Positions 1 through 10,099 of a DNA stretch of 64,000 nucleotides are shown here, in pieces. The first letter of the stretch is position 1, and the number at the start of each line of letters is the position of its first letter. The notes under the pieces were generated by a model. That model worked only from the letters and a program-made list of their open reading frames with translations, searched no databases and was not told the origin of the DNA. The position numbers and the translations under genes are program-made. This DNA is from Dasypus novemcinctus. Lineage: Eukaryota > Chordata > Mammalia > Cingulata > Dasypodidae. The stretch spans positions 196,848,216-196,912,215 of the forward strand of contig NC_080673.1 of assembly GCF_030445035.2 (NCBI RefSeq), read 5' to 3'.

Positions 1-574
1 GGAGAGTTGGCAGAAAAGGAAAGTAAGGATCTATTTATCAAATTCAGTTAGGCTATCACAGATCAGCCCGGTCGATGCTTCGATATTTGCTAAAAGCCTT
101 TGGTATGTTCATGGGTCCCAAGTTCCTGTCTTCAGCCCAAACTACTCTCCAGACTAAGAAATCCCCCATGAGTTTCCACTCTCTGTGTAACTAAAGAAAC
201 CAAAAACAGAACTCGTCATTTTCTCTCCATATGCAGTCCTCCCACTACCCTCAAACTGTGGCTCTAACTGTGTCCTTATCTCAGTGAAACCATTCAGTTT
301 CCCAAACAGAAATCTGGGAGGCCGCCAAATTCCTCTCTCTCACTCTCCTTTTCTTTCTTCCCTTTTTCAGATATCCAAGATCTAATTATGCCTCAAATTA
401 CTCTACTCCTATTCACCATCACTTCTGTCATGACATTTCTCCCTGATTTAAAGTAAAACCCTCCCTATAGATCTCCCCAACTCAGTCTCTCCTCGGTCAT
501 TTCTCCATCCTCCAATTAGTGCGTCCAGACACCCAAGGTACGCCCTTGCTGCTTTCCTCTCATCACTCATCATC
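1..574. other. low-copy sequence, possible L2 remnants
   Basis: No gene is visible. The stretch is moderately pyrimidine-rich, with a CT-rich tract at about 333-370 that ends in a CAG. Wording around 375-470 loosely resembles the 3' part of an ancient L2 LINE read in antisense, but too weakly to define an element. Confidence 0.3.
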
Positions 575-785
575 TATTCTCTCTTTTGTTACTGTGTGTG
601 TCTGCATGTGTGTAACTTTCAGTTTGTGTCTGTGCGTGTATCTGTGTATCTGTGCCTGCTTGTGCCTCTGGGTGAGTATATTTCCGTTTGTATCTTTCTG
701 TGTTATGTGCATGTATGTATGTGTGTGCGCTTGGGGGTGCCTGTGCCTGTGTGCTTGTGTATGTATATAAATCTCTGTGTGTGTT
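575..785 (+). repeat. degenerate TG-rich simple repeat
   Basis: About 210 bp of imperfect TG/TGTC/TATG runs on the + strand. Two open frames across it give Cys/Val/Leu-rich peptides that merely reflect the repeat composition and are not coding. It is probably an expanded then decayed microsatellite. Confidence 0.8.
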
Positions 786-1920
786 TTCCTATATATGCCT
801 CAGGCACCCTATTGCACTGTAAATTCCTTGCCTTTATGGGCCATGCCTAGAATTTTGTTTACATTCAAGCAATGTTCGCAGTAGTCAATCAACCTTCTGA
901 TTAAATTGATCCTTAGGTTCTCTGGATATGTGTCTATATGTTTCCATTCCTATCTACTAAAGCAGAAATATATATTTTTAAAATGGAACAATTGAGTCCA
1001 TAACAAATATCACCTTATCAAGGGCCAGTTGAACCCCAGTGCAGAGAAAAGCTTTTTAGAAAAGGTTATGCAGAGAAAACTTTTGAGAGAAGTAACAGGG
1101 TGAAGAGGGGATATCAGAAAATAAAATGAAAGAGGAAGAGGATCTAATCCTTACCAAACCAATGGCTCTAGCTATTTTACCCCCTGCATCTGATTCATCT
1201 ACAGGCAAGCCTGGAGCTAGAGAGAGGAGTGAGCAGGAATTTGAGGGCTGGAGTCAATCTGCAAAGCGCCAAATCTTATTCCACCATGTGCTAACTATGT
1301 TTTTCAGCTTCTCTATACTTCAGATAAAGCATGTGTAAAAGAGGGCTGTGTTAAGCTTGCTTTTCAGGCCATCATATACCCTCATACAGTCTTCAGTCCC
1401 ACCCTTCGTTACCCCATGAGGCCTCTGTCAAGGAAGATGTGAATACCCATTTGGTAGAGAAGCCCGTGCATCTCAGAACAGTTTGGCAATTTGTCCAAGT
1501 TAGTGGTGAAATTAAGTTGAGAAACAAGCATGATGCGAGACCAAAGTGAAAGCACGTTCTGCCTTCCTGGGGGAGGGGATGGGTGATCTCTGGAAGTTCC
1601 CCGTTGTTCATGACGTGCCCTTTCCCAACAACTTTCTCTGGGCCTTTTACCTATTTCATATGACTAAACAAGCTGAACTGCCTCTTGTTCAAATTGGTTG
1701 TGTTGGTTATGTTGGCTGAAGGAACGGTACCAGCGGAGCTCTGACTCAGAGCCTGATTCACATCATTGTCTTTTTAGAACTTGGAGCTGCAGTAACCCTT
1801 CCAGTGCTGGCTCTGAGGCAATCAGAAGTCAAAACAGTTTCCCCCAAAGGGTTATTACAAAGGGTAATTCTGAGGGCCAAATAATCTTTTCATTCTTTTT
1901 TCCATGCAATGCTTTTGCAG
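786..1920. other. low-copy sequence, no gene seen
   Basis: No recognisable coding region. A short L2-like antisense tail may lie near 795-860. The last 40 bases (about 1880-1920) form a good polypyrimidine tract ending in TTTTGCAG, which is the acceptor of the candidate exon that follows. Confidence 0.4.
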
Positions 1921-2079
1921 GGAGGATGTCAGGCATTATTGTGATGGTGACGATGGACAAAAGACGTCCTCAGTGCGGCTGGCAGGAATTGGAGCTGCCC
2001 TGGGTTTTGAAAGCAAAGCCAAGGCCCCTCCCAGACACATGACCGAGCTGACTTTTCTAAGGGAGAACGTGGCGGAGGC
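1921..2079 (+). CDS. candidate internal coding exon, unknown gene
   Basis: Possible 159-bp host exon. Seen directly: a T-rich tract and TTTTGCAG acceptor end at 1920, and a GTAAGC donor starts at 2080. Between them one frame stays open: 1 base, then 52 codons, then 2 bases, so the exon is symmetric (phase 2-2) and could be skipped without a frameshift. The frame would hit TAA immediately if the donor were not used. The peptide begins EDVRHYCDGDDGQKTSSVRL and ends LTFLRENVAEA. Several CpGs are retained (for example around 1950-1975 and 2044-2080), unusual for neutral mammalian DNA and fitting constraint. I do not recognise the protein, see no signature domain, and see no partner exon in the window. 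A chance open stretch is the alternative. Confidence 0.4.
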
Positions 2080-2933
2080 GTAAGCATCTTTCAGGTGTTC
2101 AGTGCTTTTCTGCCTTCAGAATGAGACATTTTCTTCACAGCTTGGCTTTAGGAGGATTAGCTTGGGCAGGCAGTGCACAGAAAGCCTCTTAAACCTTGTC
2201 CCCTCCAAGGCCCCTGCTTTTCACTTTCTGACAGGCCTTCCATGGCCTTTGTCTTGTCACCTGTCTGATCTTTCACCCTGGGACAGAAACAAAGGTGATG
2301 AAATTAAAGACTCGGCAATGGAGTCTGGCTTTTCACCTCCCCAGGTGTGAGGAAGCGAGGGCCAGTGAGGGGGAAGGAGTCCCAGGGAATGTTCCTGAAC
2401 TGCCCTGGCCACTCTAGGAACAGGACTTGCAAACGGCCCTGGGGAAGCAGACAGTCTCACATGGTGGGTTTATGGGTCAGAGCAGGAGAAGGGACACTTT
2501 AATGAATGCAGCTGGTCGTCATTTCAGTTCTGAGTAGAAGAAAAGGTTCAGACAAAATAAGCTGTCTGAACAAACCACTAGTTGAATTAGTAATGCCTGG
2601 ACTTGACGGAGAAGCCAGAGCTGGGGTCAAAGGATAAACTGATTGGTGGACCTTTCTGATGCCCGAATTTCAGTGAAGCGATTAGTGCCAATTAGAATGA
2701 CACTGGAGAAGAAGCTGGAAGGCTGGGGGCTCCCAGAGCACGTCAGGAGAGGGGGTTTGATGGCTGAGACGCAGGAAAAGATGGGTGATTAGGAAGCATA
2801 ATTCGCTCAATTACTTGCCATTTGGCAGAAGTTGGTTTTTAGAACTGTTTTTATAACCTGAAATGGGGCTTTAGGAGCCTTTGAAATGAGGGCAAGACAC
2901 ATAAGGTTAAATAATTTCAACTCAGGGCAGACT
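2080..2933. other. low-copy sequence, no gene seen
   Basis: Relatively GC-rich low-copy DNA downstream of the candidate exon. Small open frames occur on both strands but lack splice context or recognisable protein similarity. No repeat family was identified. Confidence 0.4.
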
Positions 2934-3030
2934 TTAAGAGCATAAGAACTGCCATGCTGGATTGGAATCACCAAGCACCCCGGCTGGCATTTTGCCTCTG
3001 ACAGGGGCACCCAGGGAGGTGTGTGGGGTA
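2934..3030 (+). repeat. possible ancient amniote repeat fragment
   Basis: The order of words (GCATAAGAACTGCCATGCTG, then CTGGCAT, CCTCTGACAGGGGCACC) resembles a dispersed amniote repeat abundant in turtles, crocodilians and birds and sparse in mammals. The match is from memory and partial; it could be coincidence. Confidence 0.35.
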
Positions 3031-3204
3031 AGGGTTGAGCTGTCAAACACAAGCGTTAAGGAAGTATCTGGAGCCCAGAAGATTCCATGAGCAGTCTGTC
3101 ATGGATTGTCATCTGAAATGGCTGCTGAATCTGTTTTGAAGCTATTAGTGTGTTTACCTTTCCTTTGTTTTGGAGTAGAATGATGAGGGGTTTGACATAT
3201 GGGG

Positions 3205-3365
3205 TTGGAAGTCAGGAATAGGTGGGCTTTTAAACCTTGACCTCATCCCTTACTAGCTGTGCAAACTCTGGCAAGTGGCTTAAATTCTTTGAATTTCAGC
3301 ATATTATACTAAATATACTTTAGTAATAACTACCCTTCCAGAATCATTTTGAACATTAAGTAGAA
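3205..3365 (+). repeat. MIR SINE fragment (+)
   Basis: Contains the MIR core order: an ACTAGCTGTGCAA-type word, a GGCAAGTGGCTTAAATTCTTTGAATTTCAG segment, and the downstream AT-rich tail. MIR is an ancient tRNA-derived SINE family of mammals. Heavily diverged and non-functional. Confidence 0.6.
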
Positions 3366-3389
3366 AAATAATAAAAATAGTTAGAATTA

Positions 3390-3560
3390 ATGTAGTACTT
3401 ACGAGTTAACACGCACTGGACTAAACATTTTACACATAGCGTAACTTGTTTAATCCTAACGCGATCTAATGAATTGGGTTTTCATTATCACCATTTTACA
3501 GATGGGGAAATTATTCACATTGTGCTTCGGCTTTATCTGGACACCTAACTGCCCCTCAGC
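3390..3560 (-). repeat. MIR SINE fragment (-)
   Basis: Shows the antisense MIR sequence order: ACATTTTACACATAGCG, TTTAATCCTAACGC, then CCATTTTACAGATGGGGAAA. Diverged copy adjacent to the + strand MIR. Confidence 0.6.
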
Positions 3561-4353
3561 CCTTGGTGTCTCAAGATTTACTTAACCCTGAGGGTAGTGG
3601 GTATTGATGAATAAACTGCTCTTACCTCTGGTTTGGCTTCCTGGACATAAGTGCTCAAACACTCTGCTCCAAGACTGGTCACCTCATTGAGGCTAAGAAG
3701 GCTGATGCATTTTATTCCAGAAGAGTTCTTAAGAGACATAAATGAATAGAAATCGCTGGACTCAAATGAACTCATAATCACTTTCTCCCAGGTTTAACAC
3801 ATAGCCCTAGACTCATAATAACCAAGACTTTTATCATGAATGATGATCTTTGAGTCCAATAGATTGAATGTTGTCTTTTTAAAGGAAACTTGAGAAAATA
3901 TGCCAGTGGATGCTTCAATTTAATTGGGTTCTTTCAAAAATATTTATTTTAGCTTTCTTTAAAACATGATAGGTTCTACAACGTATTCAAAGGTATCTTC
4001 AAACTTTTAAAAAGTTCTTTCCTTTATGTTTCAAACTGTACGGAGGAAGGCGTATATACTGCATTAATAACATTATATTTGTAGTGATCACCTATTCCTA
4101 GTAAACTTGATATCTTCAGGTCAGAAAGAAGAATACTCTTCAATAATGGCAGAAAAAATGAGGGAAATATCCTTCCATGATGAGGGAAGATTTGCACACA
4201 CTAAAGAGACATATTGAGCACCTTAGCAAAGGACTAAGTGGAGTCCTCATAGACAAAGACCAAAAGTTTGCTCCATGAAGGAGAGCTTAAAGGTTCTGGG
4301 TTGGTCATATCTGGTAATCTGATTGGAACTCTTTATCTACATCAAAAGTTTCT
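3561..4353. other. low-copy sequence, no gene seen
   Basis: AT-rich low-copy DNA without coding or repeat signals that I can name. Confidence 0.4.
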
Positions 4354-4566
4354 CAGACTTGACACTACAGATATTTTAAGCCCTACAATTCTTTGTTGTG
4401 GGGGCTACCCTGTGCATTGTGGGTGTTTAGCAGCATCGTTGACCTCTCCCCATTATGTGCCATTAGTACACCATCTCCTCTCCCAGGTGCGAAAATAGAA
4501 AATATTTCCAGATGTTGCCAAAAGCCCCATGTGGGGGTAAACTTGCCCCTGTTGAGAATCGCTGAT
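4354..4566 (+). mobile_element. hAT-type MITE (MER-like DNA transposon)
   Basis: A roughly 210-bp non-autonomous DNA transposon. The wording TTCTTTGTTGTGGGGGCTAC, TGTTTAGCAGCATCG and the closing GTTGAGAATCGCTG match a common mammalian hAT-Charlie MITE family. Imperfect terminal inverted repeats are visible (CTCAGACTTGACAC at the left against GTTGAGAATCGCTG at the right). It has no coding capacity. Confidence 0.65.
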
Positions 4567-4577
4567 TTACATTTATA

Positions 4578-4785
4578 CAAGGGATTGGCAAATGTTTAAA
4601 TATTTTAGGCTGTGTATGACATGTGGCTTCTGTCTCAACGACTCAACTCTGCTATTTTTGCTTGAAAACAACCACAGTACATAAATGAATGCATGAAGCT
4701 GTGTTCCAATAAAAATTTTACAGAAGTAGGGGGTGGGCTGCTTTCAGTCAGTGGGCAGTAGTATGCCAACCCTCGATTCATGCCA
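4578..4785 (+). mobile_element. second hAT-type MITE, different family
   Basis: Begins AAGGGATTGGCAAATGTTT and ends AGTATGCCAACCCT; the internal words AAATATTTTAGGCTGTGT and GTGTTCCAATAAAAATTTTA match a mammalian MER-class MITE. Only about 11 bp separate it from the preceding MITE, so one may have landed at the edge of the other. Confidence 0.65.
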
Positions 4786-5378
4786 CTGTGAAATAACATG
4801 GCATAATATGCTCTAATGTGATGCTTAACATTGACTGAAAAGGAACATTTCTATTTAAGAATAAAATCCCTGACAATGTCATTGTAAGATTTCTACTCTT
4901 ATCTTCTCCATACATTTACAGCACACTCATGTGCACACATATAGTTTACAAAAGAAGACACATTTGAAATATTACTGCATGTGTATAATTTTATATCCTG
5001 ATATTTTCATTTACATTATTTATAACATAAGTATGTCTACATTGTATATCCTTGAAAAGCATAATTTTAATTGGTATATAATATCAATTTTATTGATATA
5101 TCATACTTTATTCATTATTCTCTATAAGTGGACATTATTATTTTTCCTGTTTTTCCCTCTAATGTGAATAAATGGTGTCATAAATACCTTTATATCTAGG
5201 CCTTTGATAATTTCAATAGGAAAGATTTCTAACAGTAGATTTGCTGATTTAAATAAGAATATTTATAAAAACTCTTGATCATTTGTACCAATTGATCTTC
5301 AGTAGTTTTCTGCTGGCTTATATTTATAGCAGAGAATTAAATCTGTTGAACTGAATTGCATGCTAGATTTTAAGCTTC
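4786..5378. other. AT-rich low-copy sequence
   Basis: Very AT-rich. Wording at 5230-5330 resembles an antisense remnant of an old LINE. The open frame at 4931-5167 is a low-complexity Ile/Tyr/Leu-rich product and is not convincing. Confidence 0.35.
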
Positions 5379-5490
5379 CATTAATCCATACTAGAGTGCT
5401 TAGCACATGTTTGTGGATTTAATAAATGTGTATCTCGAGGGGAGAATAATAATTAAAGAGTAATATCCTTAGCTTTTTTGCTTAGTGGAT
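5379..5490 (+). repeat. 112-bp direct duplication, copy 1
   Basis: This 112-bp segment recurs at 7323-7434 in the same orientation, 1,944 bp downstream, with only two mismatches seen (TCTCGAGG versus TCTAGAGG, and CTTAGTGG versus CTTAATGG). The left part reads like the tail of an L2 LINE. Flanks on both sides differ between the copies. Confidence 0.9.
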
Positions 5491-6894
5491 GGGGTACGTG
5501 TTTCCACCTTAACTGCCCCTCATGGTACCCTGTACAGTGCCTGCTGGTAGCAGACTCTCAGCCGATGGTCCATAGTCAGAGTAGAAAACAGAATTCTTTG
5601 AGTGGGTCAGACAATATTATAACTAATTTGAAATGTATCTCTAAATCTTTGAAACTCCTCTGGCCTGTAGCCTTTGAGAGTGACTAGTCATGCATGGAAT
5701 GACCCCACAAGTTTGGGACAAGTAGGAAAGGCAACCGTCTCAGCAACCAAATCACCTAAATTGACATGTCACAGGTTGAGTGGGTGTAAAAATATGATAC
5801 AGGCCTCACATAGTGCAGTTATTGACATGGAAGGACGACCAGGAAGGGTCTCTTTTCCCTTCACAATTTTAGGGTTGTGTCCTTTAAATGTGCATAATAT
5901 TACCATTAGGAAAATATCATTTATGTGGATCATTGGATTTCCTGTTTTTAATCCATGCAAGCATTCTGGCAATCTTCAGAGTTAGCAGAAACCACAACCG
6001 TGCTGTACAGAAACCCCAGCTTGCACAGGCCACCCAACCCTATGGGGAAATTTCTCATAACCAGTTCTTTCTCACAACTCCTCCAGCCCAAGGAGACAGC
6101 TAACCAGACTGTGGACCTGTGCTCTGTTGAAGGAATGGGGAAACTAAAACCTTTCACATCTTAGATTTTAATCCTCCACGGTTGAGACTAGTATGGGATG
6201 GGATTTCTGAACCACACAAATTTTTCCAGAAAAAAACAAAACAAAACAAAACTGAAGAGAACTAGTGCTTTGCCTTTGAGCGTTCATTTTCTGTGGCTCT
6301 TTGGCAGTGTTCCCTGGGTTCATTTCACCAGAAGAGATTGGCAGTTTTGGAATGGTTGTCAAAAACCCACTAGGCTCTCAATCTCAGCAAATTATATGTA
6401 GATATATTTGAAAAAATGGAAAAAAAAAAAACCCAAAGATTGTTATGATTTAAATGATGAACCCTATTTGATTTCAAAATTATGAGTCTCATCATATGCT
6501 TTTAAATGTTTCAGATATAGACCCTTTGGCTAGGAAATGAGCACTGTTTTCAAGGTCCATTTGCATTATTAACTCTCAGTGATGTGAACCGTGGGTGAGC
6601 ACAGAGAACAGGTTTTGAAAGGTCTGAGACTGTTTCCTACATTAAACTGAGTAAATGTAATGTGTGCACCATGAAGAGAACACCTATCACTCACATCAGA
6701 ATCTCTCTGTTGGCCAGACACTGTCAGCAGTTTCTTAAGACACTTGCCACTTGTTACTGAGTCAACTGTCACCGAGAAGGTGATATACGAGTAAAGACCT
6801 TAGTTCTTCCAGCTAGTTACATAAATGTCATCTTCCCAGTGAAATACCCCTAGCTTCTGTATCACTATTTAAATATGTTGTTAACTTATTGATT
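5491..6894. other. low-copy sequence, no gene seen
   Basis: Several short overlapping open frames on both strands at 5670-6400 have no splice context or recognisable protein features. An A-rich run (AAAACAAAACAAAAC type) lies at about 6228-6252 and an A12-type run near 6420-6431. Confidence 0.4.
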
Positions 6895-7290
6895 TATCCT
6901 GTGAATCGTCTGTCTTCTCCACTGAAATGTAAGTTCCATTATGGCAGGGTTTTCTCCCATCTATTTTTTTTTATAAAATAAATTTTTATTGAAGTATATA
7001 ATTCATACATGAACATATATAAACAATAAGTGTATAGTAAAAGTTGTGAGCTTACAAAACAGACAAACATATAATACAAGGCTCCCATACATCACCCCAC
7101 CACCACCACCTTGCATTGCTGAGAAACATTTGTTATAAACTGTGAAAGAACATCGTCAAAATATTACTTCTGGGAAGTGGCTGTGGCTCAATCGTCTCCC
7201 ATCTATTTTTATTCATTGCTGGATCCCATTGCCTAAAAACAGTTGGTCTACCAGCAGTGCCTAGTAGATTTCCATTTCTTGGCTAACTTG
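6895..7290 (-). repeat. L2 LINE fragment, split by a younger insertion
   Basis: Antisense L2-type wording (CTCCACTGAAATGTAAGTTC, ATGGCAGGGTTTTCTCCCAT, then after the insertion TTCATTGCTGGATCCCATTG and CAGTGCCTAG) is interrupted by the element at 6969-7194. Removing the insertion and one duplicated copy of the target leaves a continuous L2 tail. Confidence 0.6.
6953..7210 (-). mobile_element. 5'-truncated L1 insertion with SINE-like 5' end
   Basis: A 16-bp direct repeat, TCTCCCATCTATTTTT, occurs at 6953-6968 and 7195-7210: a perfect target-site duplication. The body (6969-7171) is an L1 3' UTR end in antisense; on the minus strand it reads towards a poly(A), seen as T-run at 6963-6971. The last about 22 bp before the right repeat (7172-7194) instead match, on the + strand, the head of the armadillo tRNA-type SINE (GGGAAGTGGCTGTGGCTCAA). 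The insertion is thus a chimera of L1 3' UTR and an inverted SINE start, as expected from a template switch during target-primed reverse transcription. Confidence 0.8.
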
Positions 7291-7322
7291 GGCACTTTTG
7301 AAGGCAGCTCCTATGTAGAGTG

Positions 7323-7434
7323 CATTAATCCATACTAGAGTGCTTAGCACATGTTTGTGGATTTAATAAATGTGTATCTAGAGGGGAGAATAATAATTAA
7401 AGAGTAATATCCTTAGCTTTTTTGCTTAATGGAT
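7323..7434 (+). repeat. 112-bp direct duplication, copy 2
   Basis: Partner of 5379-5490, about 98% identical by eye. The junctions show neither poly(A) nor an obvious target-site duplication, so this does not look like retrotransposition. Confidence 0.9.
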
Positions 7435-7464
7435 CTACTTGTAACTGGGGAAGTGTCTGCACAC

Positions 7465-7690
7465 TCTAATCTGCCATTTAAGCCTCATACTCAGTACCTG
7501 CATCCATTGTTTGATTTTTACACTCGTTTTGTGAGGATGGTTTTATCACCTTTTCCATTTTTTACCAAATAAGAAAATGGAAACTGAGGCTCAGAGATGT
7601 ACAGGAATACCCCAAAGTCACTTCAATTGCCAAAATTAGTAACAGTGCTCAGATCTGCCAGATCCAGTGCCAAAACTCTGAGCCCCAAAC
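7465..7690 (-). repeat. MIR SINE fragment (-)
   Basis: Antisense MIR hallmarks: AAATGGAAACTGAGGCTCAG followed by a CCCCAAAGTCACTTC segment and a degraded CAGATCTGCC region. Non-functional ancient SINE. Confidence 0.65.
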
Positions 7691-8379
7691 CTAAGATCTT
7701 TCCATTATACAAGACTGGTCTTGAATCTCTCCCAAAATATCATAAGAAAAGGTGGGATAAGACGCTCTCTCGCATTTATTATAAAGTCTCAAAGACATTA
7801 AAATGCCCTCTAAAGGCATTTCATTGCCGACTATTTTTATGTGGTCTGGTAATAATGAAAGTACGACATTTTTATGTGGCTTTCATCTCAGAATCTCAGA
7901 ATCCCAAAGCACTTACAACACATGTAAGTAATTCTCACAACTCATAAGGTAGGTGGCAAATTACTTGGGTATTTGATAAAGCAGGAGGCAAATTACTTAT
8001 TATAAGGAAATACCACATAAAATGTTAGAGAGTTGTTTGGAGTAATGCTTAAGAACTCTTTTGCATTTGTAAGTTTGAGGGAAGGATAATTATTAAAGCA
8101 AAGTAGAGCAGGAACAAGATTTAGGATCTCTTTCCAAAGATGAGTGGCCTTGAGGTAGCAATGGTTCTTGTGATTGGTGATGAGTGAGGTTGAATGTTAA
8201 TGTGCAATAAAGAAACCGTCATATCTCCAGAAAGAATTTTTTTTCTGAAAATACTCAAAAATTATATACATCATTCAGTTCAACATTTAACACCTACCGT
8301 GTACAACATGTAAGATAAAAAGACTTGTTATTGGCTAAAATATTTATTGTCTCTTTCTATGTAAGGCATCTGAGTAGGA
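7691..8379. other. low-copy sequence, possible MIR scraps
   Basis: A short MIR-like patch may lie at 7890-7975 (CACTTACAACACATG then a GGTAGGTGG word). The 116-codon open frame at 7597-7947 overlaps MIR sequence and shows no domain, so I do not treat it as a gene. Confidence 0.4.
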
Positions 8380-8620
8380 AGTGCTGAGATGACACATCCC
8401 TTCCCTGTGATGGCACATCCTCTCCTCTCGACTGGCCTCAGAGCATATATTACACTGCTCTGTAATGTTAACTTATTCACCTGTCTTCCAGACCAGACCA
8501 TCCTTCACAACCTGGACCAATCATTATCTTTCCATATTTTAATTTTTTTTGAACCCTCAGGGTCTAGGACAGTTTCTGGTTTATAGTGGACAGTCTTAAA
8601 TGTACTTTAGATGAGTGGGG
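8380..8620 (-). repeat. L2 LINE 3' fragment (-)
   Basis: Antisense L2 tail order: CTCTCGACTGGCCTC, a TTCACCTGTCTTCCAGACC word, then CTCAGGGTCTAGGACAGTTTC. Weak but ordered similarity. Confidence 0.45.
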
Positions 8621-8792
8621 CTTTAGGATTCTAATTCTACTTAGGAATTCTCAGACCTTCCATTGTGACTTAGGCAAAAGACTAATATGCATTTAAATGA
8701 ATATTATTATTAGTACTGCTTCGGTTACTGTGACAATGGCTGTCATAGTTGTTGTGAATCACAACAAAAGTTATCTCATTCCTGACAATTGT

Positions 8793-8893
8793 TCATGAGA
8801 TCATGATCCAGCAGGTCTGACCTGGTGCTTGTAAATCTGACTGTCAAAACTCCAGATGATTCTGACGTGCAATCCGGCTTGGGAACTACTGGT
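8793..8893. mobile_element. MER5A-like hAT MITE fragment
   Basis: About 100 bp with the words CAGCAGGTCTGACCTGG, CTCCAGATGATTCTGACG and GGCTTGGGAACTACTG, which match the MER5A family of non-autonomous hAT transposons. One terminus appears missing. Confidence 0.6.
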
Positions 8894-9125
8894 ATATGTA
8901 GTTTTGTATGCTGCTTTCCCCCTTTTTTAATACCCCAGGCTTATTTCCTTATTTAATAAAACCTTCTTTTTTAATGGCTGTTTATTAGTGCATCCTGGGA
9001 AGGAGTGGGAAGATAAGTTACTTGATCATTTCAGTTGCAGAACATTTTAGTTGTTTTTCAATTTTCGTTTATAGCTCTTCGCACATTGTAAAATGTTAAG
9101 CAAATGATAGGCAATAGTATTTTGA

Positions 9126-9612
9126 ATATAAAAAACCAGTGGTGGTTTGGAGCTGTCTATACCTTGGGAAAACATCTTCTTAAATTTAATCCATTCCTGT
9201 GAATGTGAACCCACTGTAAGCAGGACTTTGGATGAGATGACTTCAGTTAAGTGGTGGCCCACCTCAATAGGATGGCTCTGAATACTATTACTGGAGTCCT
9301 TTATCATCAGAATGAAATCCAGACAGAAGAAAAAGTCACAGAGGAAGCAGCCAGAAGCTGAATGTCAATGGAGCCTGGAAGAGAAGGGAGAGGCCGGAAG
9401 AGGCTGCTACGTCCACTGCCACGTGAGAGAGAAGCCGGGGACCAAGGATCCCCAGCAAGCAGTCCCAGAAGGCCACAGTCTTAGGAGAGAAAGTATAGCC
9501 TTGATGATGCTTTGATTTGGAGTCTTTTCCTAACCTCAAAACCGCATTTGACTCCTACTGCTTGAACCAGCCTAGAGAGTGGTATTTGCTTAAGCAGCCG
9601 AGGAAACTTAAA
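9126..9612 (+). mobile_element. solitary MaLR-like LTR
   Basis: About 490 bp beginning near GGTGGTTTGGAGCTG and ending near AGCCGAGGAAACTTAAAC. Ordered words (ATCCATTCCTGTGAATGTG, CACCTCAATAGGATGG, GGAGTCCTTTATCATCAG, CTTGATTTGGAGTC) match an ERVL-MaLR LTR of the MST/MLT1 type. No internal retroviral sequence adjoins it. Its somewhat higher CpG content (9395-9440) fits an LTR promoter remnant. Confidence 0.65.
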
Positions 9613-9689
9613 CAAGACCCTAACACCTAAACTGATGGGAGGAACAATGGCACAACTGTGATGCTTCAAGTTGCTCAGGACACTTATCC

Positions 9690-9800
9690 TTAGAAGTCTG
9701 CAGGCCCTGTGAGGGCAGTGACTGAGACCCATTCCTAGATCCCAGTGGTCCTATTGTCTAGGAAGCCTTTGCTGAATAAATTAATAATAAGGGAATAAAT
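9690..9800 (-). repeat. L2 tail fragment (-)
   Basis: Wording GGCCCTGTGAGGGCAGTGAC through GCTGAATAAATTAATAA resembles the antisense end of L2. Short and diverged. Confidence 0.4.
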
Positions 9801-9809
9801 GAAAAATTT

Positions 9810-9985
9810 AATTGTCATGTAACACTCAAAACATTACTATGAGGTAGGTGTTATTATCTCTAATTTATTTAGGTAAAATTAAAATATGGAGAGATAAATG
9901 ACAACCAAAGTTCCTACAGCTAAATAAATGCAGAGATGAGATTTACACTGACCTCTCTGACTCAAAGTGGATGCTCTTTCCAGTT
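9810..9985 (-). repeat. MIR SINE fragment (-)
   Basis: Antisense MIR order: ACTATGAGGTAGGTGTTATT, a degraded lower-complexity centre, then CAGAGATGAGATTTACACTG and CCTCTCTGACTCAAAGTGG. Confidence 0.6.
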
Positions 9986-10099
9986 TATCCCGCTGATGGA
10001 GGAAATGATCTCGATTTTGCCTTCATGCCCTGGGGTTTGTCTGACTAAATTACTGCGTGCAATCATGGCCCACTTGAACCTTGAGACGTTATTCACTAG

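Noticed and set aside
519-850. Overlapping 83- and 84-codon frames
   Set aside because: Cys/Val/Leu-rich products of a degenerate TG repeat in two frames; not coding.
5379-7434. CRISPR-like or satellite array
   Set aside because: Only two units 1.9 kb apart and the sequence is mammalian; a single duplication, not an array.
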